Below, in pieces: positions 1 through 11,333 of a stretch of DNA of 64,000 nt. The DNA is from Mycocentrospora acerina. Lineage: Eukaryota > Ascomycota > Dothideomycetes > Pleosporales. The DNA is taken from contig JAKUHH010000395.1 in NCBI GenBank assembly GCA_022701365.1, positions 186,001 to 250,000 of the forward strand. The letters are read 5' to 3'. The notes below the pieces were generated by a model that worked only from the letters and a program-made list of their open reading frames with translations, searched no databases and was not told the DNA's origin. The translations under genes and the position numbers were made by a program. Each line of letters starts with the position of its first letter. The first letter of the stretch is position 1.

Positions 1-1170
1 GATGTGTTCCCAGATGCTAATCATTTTGGCCGCATCTTCTACAACCAAGCTCGCATGTCTGCCATGGGCATTCCCCAAATTAGCGTTGTCATGGGACCTT
101 GCACAGCTGGTGGCGCGTACGTTCCCAGCATGAGCGACGAGAACATCATTGTGGAGAACCAAGGACATATTTTCCTTGCTGGACCACCACTAGTCAAGGC
201 GGCTACAGGCGAGGTCGTCTCAGCAGAAGATCTTGGTGGTGGCAAGCTTCACAGCGAAGTGTCTGGTGTGACGGACCATCTCGCAGTCGACGATGCGCAT
301 GCGCTCGTTCTCGCACGCAGGACAGTAGCTGACCTTAACTGGAACCGCAACCAAACTGCATCTGCGCCCCCAGCCTACAAGGAACCCCTCTACGACCCCA
401 AGGAACTCTCGGGCATTGCAGGTACCAACCTACGTCGACAGATTCCCATTCACGAAGTCATTGCTCGCATCGTTGATGGATCCTCATTCTCCGAGTTCAA
501 GCCCCTGTACGGTAACACATTGGTCACTGGCTTTGCGAAGATCTATGGACAGCCCGTTGGTATCGTGGCCAACAACGGTATCCTCTTCAGCGAGAGCTCA
601 TTGAAGGGTGCCCACTTCATCCAGCTCTGCGGTAAGCGCCAGATCCCATTGATTTTCCTGCAGAACATCTCTGGCTTCATGGTTGGCCAGGATGCGGAGA
701 AGGGTGGTATTGCAAAGAACGGCGCGAAGCTTGTGACGGCTGTGAGCTGCGTGGATGTGCCCAAGTTCACCGTTGTCGTCGGCACCAGCGCTGGTGCAGG
801 TACATACGGCATGTGGTAAGTCTTCCGATCCACTTTTTTTATTAGTAAACATTCTCTGACGTCGGACTCTAGCGGCCGTGCATACGGTCCCCGCCTCATG
901 TTCACATGGCCCAATGCAAAGACATCGGTCATGGGGGCTGAGCAGCTCGCATCCGTCATGGAAGCTGTTGGCAAGCAGGTTGACCCGGAGCTCAAGTCCA
1001 GAATTGAACACGAGAGCGAGGTTGTGTTTGGCTCAGCGAGACTGTGGGACGACGGTGTTATCCCTCCCGAGCACACAAGACGGGTGCTAGGTCTTGGTTT
1101 GCAAATGGCGTGCGGCGGACAGAACAAGGGAGCGGAGAAGGAAAGCACCTGGGGTGTGTTTAGGATGTAA
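1..1170 (+). CDS. Methylcrotonoyl-CoA carboxylase beta subunit (3' part)
   Basis: Carboxyltransferase subunit of the mitochondrial biotin enzyme of leucine breakdown, which carboxylates 3-methylcrotonyl-CoA. The frame is open from base 1, so the N-terminal part lies outside the window. Two exons are visible, 1-815 and 873-1170, joined by a 57-nt intron (GTAAGT..CTCTAG) inside the codon for Cys in GMCGRAYGPR. The sequence shows family hallmarks: GPCTAGGAYVPSMSDE and AGPPLVKAATGEVVSAEDLGG in the first half, then FLQNISGFMVG, GTSAGAGTYGMCGRAYGPR, and the ending CGGQNKGAEKESTWGVFRM. Propionyl-CoA carboxylase beta is the nearest alternative, but the LGGGKLHSEVSGVTDHLA stretch fits MCC beta better. 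No breaks are seen. Confidence 0.93.
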
Positions 1171-2303
1171 ATGTCACCAAAAAGTTTGTCTTTTGTTATT
1201 TCTACTCTGAATGAATATACTATGACGTTTATTGATTCGCTGGCGAGGATCAGTTTTTTTTATTAGGCTATTGTTAGACGAACCGTTCAGCTAGCAAGCC
1301 CCTTCCATCTAGGAGCCCCACTAAATCGTCTCGCCTTGCTGTAGGCCGCGCCTTGGCAGACGGGATCAAGCTTCGCACCTAGTCACCGCAAGCGCACAAG
1401 CAAACCACCAGGATGCTTGAGACATCTTAACCGTCGAGTCCAACGGGCACGCATCACGACGTCTGGCAACAGCCTCCAGTTTTGTCGTTTCCGTATTCAT
1501 TTCACTGTATTCATTTTCCTTGTCCGCCATGCAATCTCGTAAACAGCAGAACCAGTGAAGCCACCACGGAAGCTCTGTCCCGAAAGCGACGTGCTTTGCC
1601 ACCTTCCATCCCTTCTGTCAGACTGATTTCTTCCCTCCCAGGCGGCCCCCCCGCCCGAGTCAAGCGCTCCACTCACAACTACCGTAAATCGCATGCAGAT
1701 TGATTACACTGTGACGCTATTCAATGCAGGTCCCTACTGCGAAAACGTCGAGCCAATCGCATATACTTGAATGTGTGATCTCCCTCCCGTGCTTGCCGAT
1801 TATGGCAGGCCGTTGGGATGTTGCATGTGATGTGATTTGCTGATAGCGGCATGGCCGAGAGCCACAGGGCCACAACGGGCTCGCGGAAACGCTGGAGCAA
1901 GAAACTTACATCCTTGGCTGGGGCTTTCTCGTGTGGGTGTTTGTGGGCGTGTTTGTGTGGGTGGGTGTGCGGCGATCGATCAGGTATCTATTACTTGGTT
2001 TTCTGCAGGCTCGAGGCCTCCACGCTCCTGACACACTCACACATACGCCTCTACAAACACGCCTACACACACTTCTTACACTCGTTTTGTTTCGTTTGAT
2101 TGTTTGATTGTTTGTTGAGGAAAGGCCATCCGTCTATCGATTGACTGCAAGGCGGAACCACTGTCGCTCGCCTCTTTTTTTACTAGTCGCGTGACGGAAC
2201 TCGTTGGAGTAGGGCTATCGCGAGGTGGTTCTCTGGCGCGCCACTTGTTCGGTCTGTCGGTCGCATTCTCAGTAAACAGTTCGGTGTGCTTGTATATGTC
2301 GCG
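1171..2303. other. Intergenic, GT/CA-rich GH76 upstream region
   Basis: No gene is supported here. The stretch holds the MCC-beta 3' UTR and the GH76 promoter. At about 1930-1968 there is a GTGTGGGT/GGGCGTGTTTGTG tract, and at about 2032-2072 a roughly complementary CACACTC/AAACACGCC tract, so a loose hairpin is possible. Short ORFs in it have no recognisable content. Confidence 0.5.
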
Positions 2304-3954
2304 ATGAAGTTGTTCAGCCCTGCGACAGCGCTAGCGGCGCTCAGCCTGCTCGCTCCCACTGTGACAGCATTGGAGTTGATTCCCACGGATCCCAGTACGT
2401 TTTTCTGACATTTGTTCGATTGTTCGATTGTTCAATTGTTTGCTTGCTTGCTTGGTTCAAGTTGTTAACATGGTGTTCTAGACTCAATCAGAGATGTGTC
2501 GTCCAAGGTCGCAAAGGAGCTTGTCGCGCAGTATGCAGACATTGACGATGCAGGCGTGCATGTTCGCGGTGGGTATCCTGGTGTCCTGTACCCGCCGTAC
2601 TATTGGTGGCAGGCTGGTGCCATGTTTGGCACTCTGCTAGACTACTGGCATTACACTGGCGATGCGCAGTACAATGATTTAATCCGTGATGGATTAATCC
2701 ACCAGTTTGGCGAGCATCTTGATCTGGTAAATATTTTTACGGCTTGACTGCTCAGGTCATGGACGCAAAGAGCCAAATTCGTTGTTGAATCAAAGGCGCT
2801 GACCACCATGTTGTAGATGCCCGCCAACCAGTCCAAAAACGAAGGCAACGATGACCAGGTCTTCTGGGCGTATTCCATGATCCAGGCAGCCGAGTACAAA
2901 TTCCCCGACCCTCCCGCAGGTCAACCTGGATGGCTGGCTATGACACAGTCTGTCTTCAACCAATTCGTCAAGCGCTTCAGCAAGGAGGTTGATGACGATG
3001 TTTGTGGCGGTGGAATGCGCTGGCAGATCTACCCATGGCTCAACGGTTGGACGTACAAGAATATGGCGTCCAACGGAGGACTCTTTCATCTTGGTGCAAG
3101 ACTGGCCATGTACACAAAGAACGACACATACGCTGTGTGGGCAGAGAAGGCCTTTGACTGGATGGCTAGTAGTCCATTGTTGCCAGGAGATGGTTCAGTG
3201 TATGATGGAACGAGTCTGACAACCAACCCGCCCTGCAAGGATGCCGACAGGACACAATGGACTTACAACTACGGAATTATGATTGCAGGAGCCGCATATG
3301 TACGATTCTCCCAGTCTTCTCGAGGATGGGGCCCGCTCGCATATGGTGTATACTAACAAGTCACAGATGTACAACTATACTAACGGCGCCGACAAGTGGC
3401 GCAATGCCCTCTCTAGCTACATAAAAAAAACCGAGCACTTCTACCCCGATGAATATAAAAACGTCATGACTGAGCCCTGCGAGGCCCTTAAAATCTGCAA
3501 CGCCGATCAGGAATCCTTCAAAGCTTACCTCGCCCGCTGGCTCGCCGTCGCCACACAAATGGCACCCTACACTCACGATCTAATTCTCCCCGTTCTCCAG
3601 CATTCCGCCAAAGCTGCAGCACAAACTTGCGTTGGACCCTCCAAGTACGGCGCCGGGAACTATGCGTGCGGAATGAGCTGGTCTTTCACGGGCTTCGATG
3701 GGCTCCAGGGCGTGGGACCGCAAATGAGCGCGTTGAACATCATCAGTGCGCTTTTAGTGGATCAGGCTGAGTCGCCATATTCGAGTACCACTGGCGGAAC
3801 GAGCCAGGGGAACGCAGGGTTGGGATCAGGGAATAATGATCCACTGCCTACGCATGAATCGGAGATCTCGACGGGGGATAAGGCGGGCGCGGCAATTCTG
3901 ACAATAGTTGTATTGAGCTTCATAATTGCGGGTAGCTGGTGGATAATTCAGTGA
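2304..3954 (+). CDS. GH76 mannan endo-1,6-alpha-mannosidase (Dcw1/Dfg5 type)
   Basis: Cell-wall glycosidase of the Dcw1/Dfg5 family, thought to act on alpha-1,6-mannan of GPI anchors when wall proteins are cross-linked to glucan. Four exons (2304-2394, 2482-2726, 2817-3299, 3367-3954) give 468 aa. The start gives a signal peptide (MKLFSPATALAALSLLAPTVTA). Family marks include GGYPGVLYPPYYWWQAGAMFG, the paired-aspartate site NEGNDDQVFWAYSM (about D124-D125), DDVCGGGMRWQIYP and CGMSWSFTGFDG. The C-terminus is a Ser/Gly/Thr-rich linker followed by a hydrophobic tail (AAILTIVVLSFIIAGSWWI), which fits a GPI-anchor signal. Splice joins keep the frame throughout. The third intron has a clear ACTAAC branch site. 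Confidence 0.93.
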
Positions 3955-4675
3955 GTCGGTTTTGCAGAAAGAGATACCCGCAGGATGATATTGGGTGGGC
4001 GTTATGGGCATGATGGCGTTGTAGGTCTTTGGCTTCGGCGATACATGGAGGATTGTTAATAGCTTCCAGCAATGATCAAATGATTTGATAATTACCAATT
4101 GTAATTTTACACGTATTTTATACACATCGAAGTGGATGAGAAGAATGGGCTGTCATGAGGTCTCAACTTTGCAACATCTAAAATACTACACAATCTCTAG
4201 TAATACATGTGCATGTGGACCAACAGAATGAGTTCTTGTAGACAAATTTCGATGAATTGCTCAAATTATGACTTGATAAATGCTATTTTAGTAGCTGTAC
4301 TAACCAACTAAGAAGACTTTGGGGTGGCCTCTTCCTCGATGTTTGTTGGGTGCCGGAGTGGATAACAAATTTCTTAAATGATGGCAATGTGTGTGTGTGT
4401 GTTTATGTGAATACGTTTAATACATAAGTTTCTAAAATCAAAAGTAATTGGACACGTAGAAGTCGTGGGCATATCGTTCGTTGTTGAGCTTTGTTTTTTT
4501 TACGTTCAGTAACGTTGAGGACTGTTTGTGTGATATCTTAGTGAGAGATACTACAACACCGACCCCCCGGATTTAAACTTAAGGCAATCCGGCTTCATCA
4601 TACTCTATCTTTCCATCATCAAGTTCATTTTGCTACAAGTACACCACATACTTTTGAAGCAAGCAAATATCAGTC
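3955..4675. other. Convergent intergenic region
   Basis: Lies between two convergent genes. It is AT-rich with a short GT repeat near 4387-4402. No gene or RNA is recognised. Confidence 0.5.
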
Positions 4676-6903
4676 CTATCTCGGGTTCTCCTGCACAAAA
4701 TTGTGGCTTCCATCTTCGTTGTTAATCAAGATTGCTTTCACACCAATAGCCTCTCTCCCCAAATCACCATCTGTTGTCCTATCCTTGAACAAGGGTCCAC
4801 CTTCAACGGGATTCCAACCATCCAGTCCGTAGAGAACTGTGGCAAGAATCGAATTCTTGAACAGATATGACTTTCGGCTGCTATAGATTGCTGTGCCGAT
4901 GAAGAATCCAAGCGAGACCAGAATCATGATAAATGGCATTATGAGCCATTCCCAACGGACTCGGAAGAACGACTGAACTCCAAAGACCTTTCCACGCACT
5001 CCTCCCGCATCAGAGTTGGCTGTACTACGAATGTACTGAGTGGCCACCTCTCCCACTCTTTCAAACACTGTCTGCCAGTTCCCGCCAGCAGACCCAGTGA
5101 CCTGAATGAGAAACTCGCCAAAGTCTTTCGAGTAGAGAACGGTTTCTAGCATCTGCGATAGGTAGGACATGGACTTTGGCCCGACTTCGAATTGCGCCGA
5201 AACTTGTTCGCCGTCGATTACGGCTTTTGTATCGTTGATGGCGTCTTGGCCAATCTTCCGCAGTGGCTTTTGAGTGACGGATCCTACTTGCAATGTACCG
5301 TTCTGGAACAACACTACTCCTTGATACTCTTGCGCGCAGAGACTAACACGGCACCACGTCAAGTTTCCTGAAAACGATCCAAAGGTGTCCAGATTCTTGT
5401 AGTCGCCTAGTCCTATTAATGTGCTAAGGCAGGTGAATGTGTTGATTGTGTCGAAATCCCCGTTGTTTCCGCCAAAATCGCGGCCATAACCAGAGCTACA
5501 GAATCTTATCGAGTTTCCTATGAATGGTGTTTCATAGTGCCCTTCAATCAACTGTGCTACATATGTGTTGCCGAACACAGCATCTTTTGACAGATCCTTG
5601 GAGCCTGATGAAGCTTGCGGGACGCCCATGCCTTGGAGCAGGCTCGTATTACTTTTCTTGGCTGGGATTTCGAGATTGATGGCAAATGTTGGAAATCCTT
5701 CCTTCTCTCTCGAGCAGTCCATCCCATACCTGTCCAAGGTTTGGTTCAAGCCTTTGGTGACGGCTTCTTTGAATGGCTGTAGTTCTGTGTACTGTTCGCG
5801 CTCAGAAGCACCGCTGGTTGTGTTCGAGTACGTGTAGTATGTGCAGCCGAATTCGGTATTGATCTGAACCTTTTCAGAACTACAGGCAGTGCAAGCTCCT
5901 AGAGTGGTAAAGTTTTCAAAGTGAGCCTCCGAGCCTCCACTGTACATGTTGGATTCATATACGGAGGGTCTTCCAGTCATGGCAGCCATCATTGCAATCG
6001 TGAATGTGAGTCGCACTGAGAGTTGTTAGCCCTATGCTCTATACCTCTGTTGTAATTGCTTGACTAACCGTCGGCGATAAGTACAGCGCCCCCTAAAAAC
6101 GACCGGTCTGACATTGATTGAGCTATCGAGAAGTTTCCCGTTCCATTCCCCAGCACTTCGTTTCTCGAAACAAACTGAATGGCTTGTTGTGAAAAAGGTT
6201 CAAATGTGGGCAGGAGAACTGTTGCCAAAGCCCCAATAGAAGCTAGTAACGCTGTTCCTCTGGTTTTCCAGAGAAAGTTCAACGCACCCCAGGGTCCCCT
6301 ACTTGCATCATCGAAGACTTGCATGTGGCCGAGCTCGCGAGGCTTCTCAAAATAACTCCATTTGAGCTGCCCGATACACACAGCTATCGGTACAAGCAAT
6401 GCGGACTTTGCAACAGCGGAGAGAATGGCGACTAGAGTAGCAGGCTGGACGAACAGCGACCAAGATGAGATGAGCTTTCCATCTACTGACAGAAGAACTG
6501 CGACCATTGCTGCAGTGCTTGCGATGGCAACCAAAATAGCATAGACTTCCCACCACCATCCGAAGCTGAGAAGACGTTTGCCGCGGACTTTTCTTTGAAC
6601 TGTTGGAGTGGGGGTGGAATTGGTCGCCAGAACATCTGTTGATTTTCCATCTCTTTCTGGGTAGTAGTCGTCTAGTTGCCGAACTGCCGCATAATCTGAA
6701 GAATCGCCCGGTATGGCAGCTTCTCTCAAGCTCAATGGCGATACACGGTAACTTTCGAGTGATCTGCGATCCGAAGAATGCCGAGCATCATCTTGATTAG
6801 GCAGCAATGATGCTGATGTTGATGCGACCATCTCGCGGACACCCGTAAAAATGGAGAAAACGCGATAGATACGTGTAAAGTTAAAGGTTTGAATTGCGGT
6901 CAC
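4676..6903 (-). CDS. DUF3176 multi-pass membrane protein
   Basis: Fungus-specific membrane protein of the DUF3176 family; function unknown. Two exons (6903-6069 and 6015-4676) with a 53-nt intron (GTTAGT..CTCAG) give 724 aa. The N-terminal 110 residues are Ser/Asp-rich and probably cytosolic. A hydrophobic triplet follows at about residues 120-140, 153-178 and 218-236, containing the family core WWWEVYAILVAIAST, KSALLVPIAVCIGQLKWSYF and RGPWGALNFLWKTRG. A long Cys- and Asn-rich (glycosylation-like) domain comes next. A last membrane segment (WLIMPFIMILVSLGFFIGTAIY, around 625-655) is followed by a tail with LYGLDGWNP. An in-frame Met at residue 25 (MVASTSASLLPN) could be the true start. Confidence 0.85.
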
Positions 6904-7340
6904 TTTAGGTAGGTAGTTTCATCACAGTTGGCCAATGGCTCACTCGTAATGTCAAGGATTAGATCAGGCTCTGTGACTCAGATTTCTTTGTCCAAGGCTG
7001 AGGATAGACATCAATGACGACGAAAAGTATCAGGGAACTAAAACGTTTCTCTGAGAATTAGGAGGGGGCGTCTTGATTAATGTGAGGTTGGGACTGAGAG
7101 CAGGTATGGTGAAACGTAGCGCTGATCTTGGAATCCTTGCGGCTGGTCGCCTAATTTGCATGTAGAACGCGGAATTTATTTTCGGACATCGATGCTGATT
7201 GAAGATAGCGGGCAGATCTGGCGTCCAATAAATTGGCGTATAAATTTCTGGATAGTTGGAAAATTGAGCTTGAGCTGCAAGCGCTTACCAAGGCTTCCGG
7301 ATAGCGCAACAATATGGGCCTCATATCAACATGAAAAGGC
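6904..7340. other. Intergenic upstream of DUF3176 gene
   Basis: Promoter side of the DUF3176 gene and left flank of the minisatellite. No gene is supported. Confidence 0.4.
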
Positions 7341-7344
7341 TGCC

Positions 7345-7797
7345 TCCATTCGACGAAATTCTTCCGCTTTGACGAAATTCCACTCGGCAAAACTCCTCCG
7401 TTTGACGAGACTCTCTTGTTTGATGAGACTCCTCTGTTGACGGGACTCTTCCACTTTGACAAGACTCCTCCATTCGACGAGACTCCTCCGTTTGATAAGA
7501 CTCCTCCATTTGACGAGACTCCTCCGTTTGACGAGACTCCTCCGTTTGACGAGACTCTTCCACTTTGACGACATTCTTCCACTTTGACGACACTCTCCCA
7601 CCTTGACGAAACCCTTTCACTTTGATGGGACTCCTCCGTTTGACGAGACTACTCCGTTTGATAAGACTCCTCCATTTGACGAGACTCCTCCATTCGACGA
7701 GACTCCTCCGTTTGACGAGACTCCTCCGTTCGACGAGACTCCTCCGTTTTGATGAGACTCCTCCATTCGACGAGACTCCTCTGTTTGACGAAACCAT
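7345..7797. repeat. 18-bp minisatellite (about 25 copies)
   Basis: Tandem array of an 18-bp unit, consensus CTCCGTTTGACGAGACTC, with variants in which CGTTTGACGAG becomes CATTCGACGAG, CGTTTGATAAG or CACTTTGACGAC. The period is a multiple of three and the consensus lacks stops. Several frames on both strands therefore stay open, giving minus-strand hexapeptides such as SSNGGV, SLVKRR or ESRQTE. The open frames are explained by the repeat itself; no signal peptide, start context or non-repeat domain supports a gene. Confidence 0.9.
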
Positions 7798-8038
7798 GGA
7801 AGATCTTAAGATATGGGATTGTATTTAGAATGGGGTATTGTACCGCAGAACTACCAGCTGAATCTAGATTGCACAGTTTAAATCGCCTGTTGGAATATTA
7901 TTGTAAACGAGTCAGTGCAATGTGTCTGCAATATTATCTGATTCGCACCTATAGTGATCATGTAGCCACGTTTATTTGATGCTCTTGTGTATTTGGTGCT
8001 CTACATACGATGGATGGAAGAAATACTTACAAGCAAAC

Positions 8039-8148
8039 TGTGTGGTTGCGTGATCTGACGTTTTGTAGCCTGTGTTGCTAAGATGTGAATGTGTGGCTGC
8101 GTGATCTGATGTTTTGTAACCTGTGTTGCTGAGATGTGAATGTGTGGT
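8039..8148. repeat. 51-bp direct tandem repeat, 2.15 copies
   Basis: Copy one is 8039-8089, copy two 8090-8140, and an 8-bp start of a third copy follows. The two full copies differ at four sites, each a transition (T/C, C/T, G/A, A/G). It lies between the minisatellite and the decayed mobile-element ORF. Confidence 0.88.
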
Positions 8149-8626
8149 ATATGCCAATTAAGTTGTACCTATTGTACCTAATGAATCTATTGAAACTATT
8201 GAGCGAGCAGCTAAACACTCAAAGCCTGGCGTTTGCTATGTAAAACGTAGGCCGATATATTCGAAATGGGAATTTCAGGAATCTGTCCTCTCGGGGCGCA
8301 GAGAAGCTGGTTGTTGCCGCGCTGTTGTAGTCTCGAGGAGTCACTGAGATTGCAGTGTGTATGTTCTGCATCAATGTAATCTTTCTATATAGCCCTGTTG
8401 GCGTTGTGCTTTTTGAAATACCGTGCAGTTGTCACTGGAAGCTGGGCCGCACGTCGATGTGGTGTTTGTTGTCTCGTTTGTGTGTACAAACTTTGTGTCT
8501 TGTAGTTAGCTGTCAGCTGCTACATGCGATAGTGCAGCAGTTTTCAATGTCTTCAGCATGCATGTGCTTTTTATTTGTCAAGTTATTGTTGCTTTATTCT
8601 TCTGTGGCATATGCTTGCTAGTATGT
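8149..8626. other. Probable 3' flank of the decayed mobile-element ORF
   Basis: No independent gene is seen. The minus-strand frame of the neighbouring pseudogene continues here beyond its TAG, with only scattered TAG, TAA and TGA codons, so the element may extend to about 8.2 kb. Confidence 0.35.
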
Positions 8627-11332
8627 CTAATTTGCATGGCGCTTACAGCAAGGTGCTGCCCCTGGTATACAGATACTAATTTGAATGTTGCAAACTTCGC
8701 ACACAATGCAGGCTTTATTTTTAGATTTAATTAAATTATAAAGGCTTCTACTCCTTCTTTCCCTGCATACTTTGCAAATCTTGTATAAAATACTAAGGGG
8801 CTTTCTCAGATTTTGATCATCTTCTATTGACGTAAAGCGTCTGCAAACTGTACATTTTATTGCTGATGCCATAGAGCTAGTCGTGTCCGTAGCCTTGCGC
8901 TTACGCTGCCTGGAAGTTTGCTCTGGAGAGGATGATGCTACAGGGCTGACCGTATCTGCAGCCTTACGTTTACACAAATTATATTTGTTTTTTAGACGTG
9001 CATCAGAAGTGGCTATGTCTGCAACCTTAACTTTACAAGACACAGGAGTTTCAACAACTTGCTTATTATCTATAGTACTCTGTTTAGTCCTTTTTATTAT
9101 CAGAAAATTGTTTTGTTGCAGCTAACATAGGCTAAGCCTTTCCTAAAGGTTATTAAGCAGTAAACTAGAATATAGAGAACTATAGCCTTCTATAGCCTAG
9201 TCTAACAGTTTAACCTTTTAATGTTAAACTAGTTGCAAGTAATAAACTAAAACTTTAGTTAGAGAAAGCTAAGAACAAACAGTAGGGTTATTAAGTACAA
9301 GATAATCTGTGTTGTGTCTGCGCTTTTTTATTGTCTTAGTTGCCTGTGCTAGGTTAAGTACACTTGCGCAGACAACTAACACATTACCTATTGTTTTAGT
9401 AACAATAGCAGGATAAGCATTAAAAATCTTAAAACTTAAAGGCAATACTAGACAAATTTTAAAACTTACTACTAGCTAATAAGTAGACACTTGTTTCTAC
9501 AAGTTGTTTTTAGTTAAGAGACTATTAAAGCTATTACCTATAACAACAACATAGGTAGGCACTGCAGTCTGATCCTATGCGATATCTAATTGTGCTTTTG
9601 TAATATTAGAAGCTTTATTGTTAATTAAAAGCATTTTATTGCTAGAGTGTGCTAACTGCAGTAAGAATATGCACATATCCTCTTCTAGAGAGGCTGTAGT
9701 CTTAGTGATTATTCTTGCTGCTGCAGACAGGTAAAACATACAATAACACTGCTAAAGATTAGCAGCTCTTTTTCCTAAATTATTTTTTACTTTAATTAAT
9801 TTTGTAGAATTACTCCTACATACTTGCATAACATAGATAGTGTGTACAACAGCAGGCAATGTAGCGATAGATTTTTTTTTGCCCTTATCTAATACTCTAA
9901 AAATTAGAATTAGATCTGCAATTGTAACAGATTGTTTAAATTAACAAGTAAGGACATCTTCTTTGTTAATAACAAAAGACTTAGAAAACCAGGTTTAAGA
10001 TCTGTTTGTTTTATAACGCACTCTTGCATCAATTGCTAGATGCATATACTTGTAGAGAAGATAAATTAAAGAACTATAATTTTTACATGTTGCTAAGAAG
10101 GAATTAGCAATTTGTAGATATGTTTGTCTTAGAGCGTCTTAAATTAATTAACAACTTTCAGATTCTGTAAAGTAAAGTAACTAAATTGTTTTAGACTTAG
10201 TAGCTTTCTATATCTGCTCTGCATTTGCTATAGGTAGTTTGCTAATTATTAGTTGCTATTAGTTAAATACTTCTAGTTTAATAATAGAAGCATTTTGATT
10301 TTCTGTGTTGTCAGCTTAACTGTCACTGCAGCTGACAGATGTTAGGAGAGCAGGGGGATATCAGCCATTGTTGATGGCGGCTTAAAGCTGCATTCTGATA
10401 GTTTCAATGTATTCTAATCAGAACTTTAATCTGTTAAGTAGCTAGGTTAAAGCTATCAGCCTGCCTGTCTTAAAAAGCTTAACAGCACTTTTAATAGCGT
10501 ATACGCTACAGTTAGTGCTGTTGTCCTGTTAAGGACAGTCTAAGAAAGAAACCCTCTATTTATAACTTTGCTATTGCGCGTGTACTGCTAGGCTTGCAGT
10601 AAGTACCTTAATCTAGTTAACTGCATCTTTCTTAGCCTGCAATTTGCAATAACTACAGGACAAATTGTATATACAGATTTAACTGTTTAGAGTAGCAACA
10701 TATATTAGCTTATGCTTATTATAGTTAAGAATCTAAATAATCTTCTTTACAATTAACTCTAACATAAAGATAAAGTTTATTTATATATACTTAGAGTAGT
10801 TATTATTTAGGCGTAGAGGCGTTAAAGCTAAGGTAAACATAAGTAGGATTATAGCTTAATCTTCTAAAATAGTCTATACACTAATCTTGTTGTAGCAGAT
10901 AACACAAATAATCTTGTTATTAAGCATCTTGTTGCGTTTAAGTGTACAGATATTATACATGCGTAGAGGAATGTAGTTGTTAAGGAAAGTGTCTAGTTAG
11001 ATCTTAGTCTATAAAAATAACATTAGCAAGACTTAAAATAGTATAGGTGCGTTATTAGAGCTGCTAACAATTGTTTAGATAGCATGTATAGCATGTGCTG
11101 TAGGCTCCTAGTGAACCCTCTGTGCTACAGCAGCAATTGCATTAGCTTCCTCTTGAGTTTCAGCTATCGCTTTTAGCGCGTCTGGAATGTGCTCGTCGAC
11201 GTCAATAGGGTCTGTAATTGTCCCCTGGCCTTCTGACTTGATGAATTGTAGCAACTCACAGAGTTTTGCCCTAGCAGCTGCAGACGGCGAGGCTGACGAC
11301 AGTCCCAGCGTGTCTGACAACACATCAGCCTA
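8627..11332 (-). pseudogene. Mobile-element ORF with Ulp1/C48 protease-like box, riddled with TAA/TAG
   Basis: A single minus-strand frame runs without a frameshift from about 11332 to 8627 (about 900 codons). Only its two ends are free of stops: 11323-11108, DTLGLSSASPSAAARAKLCE; and 9043-8627, a Cys-rich tail with CTVCRR, KICKVCRER and CIVCEVC and three KxKxAD-type repeats. By hand translation the middle holds about 37 in-frame stops, of which 35 are TAA or TAG and two TGA. Around 10540-10500 the frame reads DCP-stop-QDNSTNCSVYAI, which matches the Gln-Asp..Cys box of Ulp1-type (C48) cysteine proteases. KHKLIYVATLN upstream could be the His box. Ulp1-like domains occur in several transposon proteins, so I infer a RIP-damaged element. 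Terminal repeats were not found, and the type of element is unknown. Confidence 0.7.
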
Positions 11333-11333
11333 A

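Noticed and set aside
543..1148. Long minus-strand ORF opposite MCC-beta
   Set aside because: Antisense shadow of a clearly conserved coding sequence.
7321..7797. 158-codon minus-strand ORF of Lys/Arg/Glu/Ser repeats as a repeat-protein gene
   Set aside because: It is a by-product of an 18-bp tandem repeat that keeps several frames open; there is no signal peptide or non-repeat domain.
8627..11332. TAA/TAG read as Gln (stop-codon reassignment) in the element ORF
   Set aside because: The same frame also uses CAA and CAG, neighbouring nuclear genes end in TAA, TAG and TGA normally, and the context bias points to mutation. C-to-T damage explains it better.
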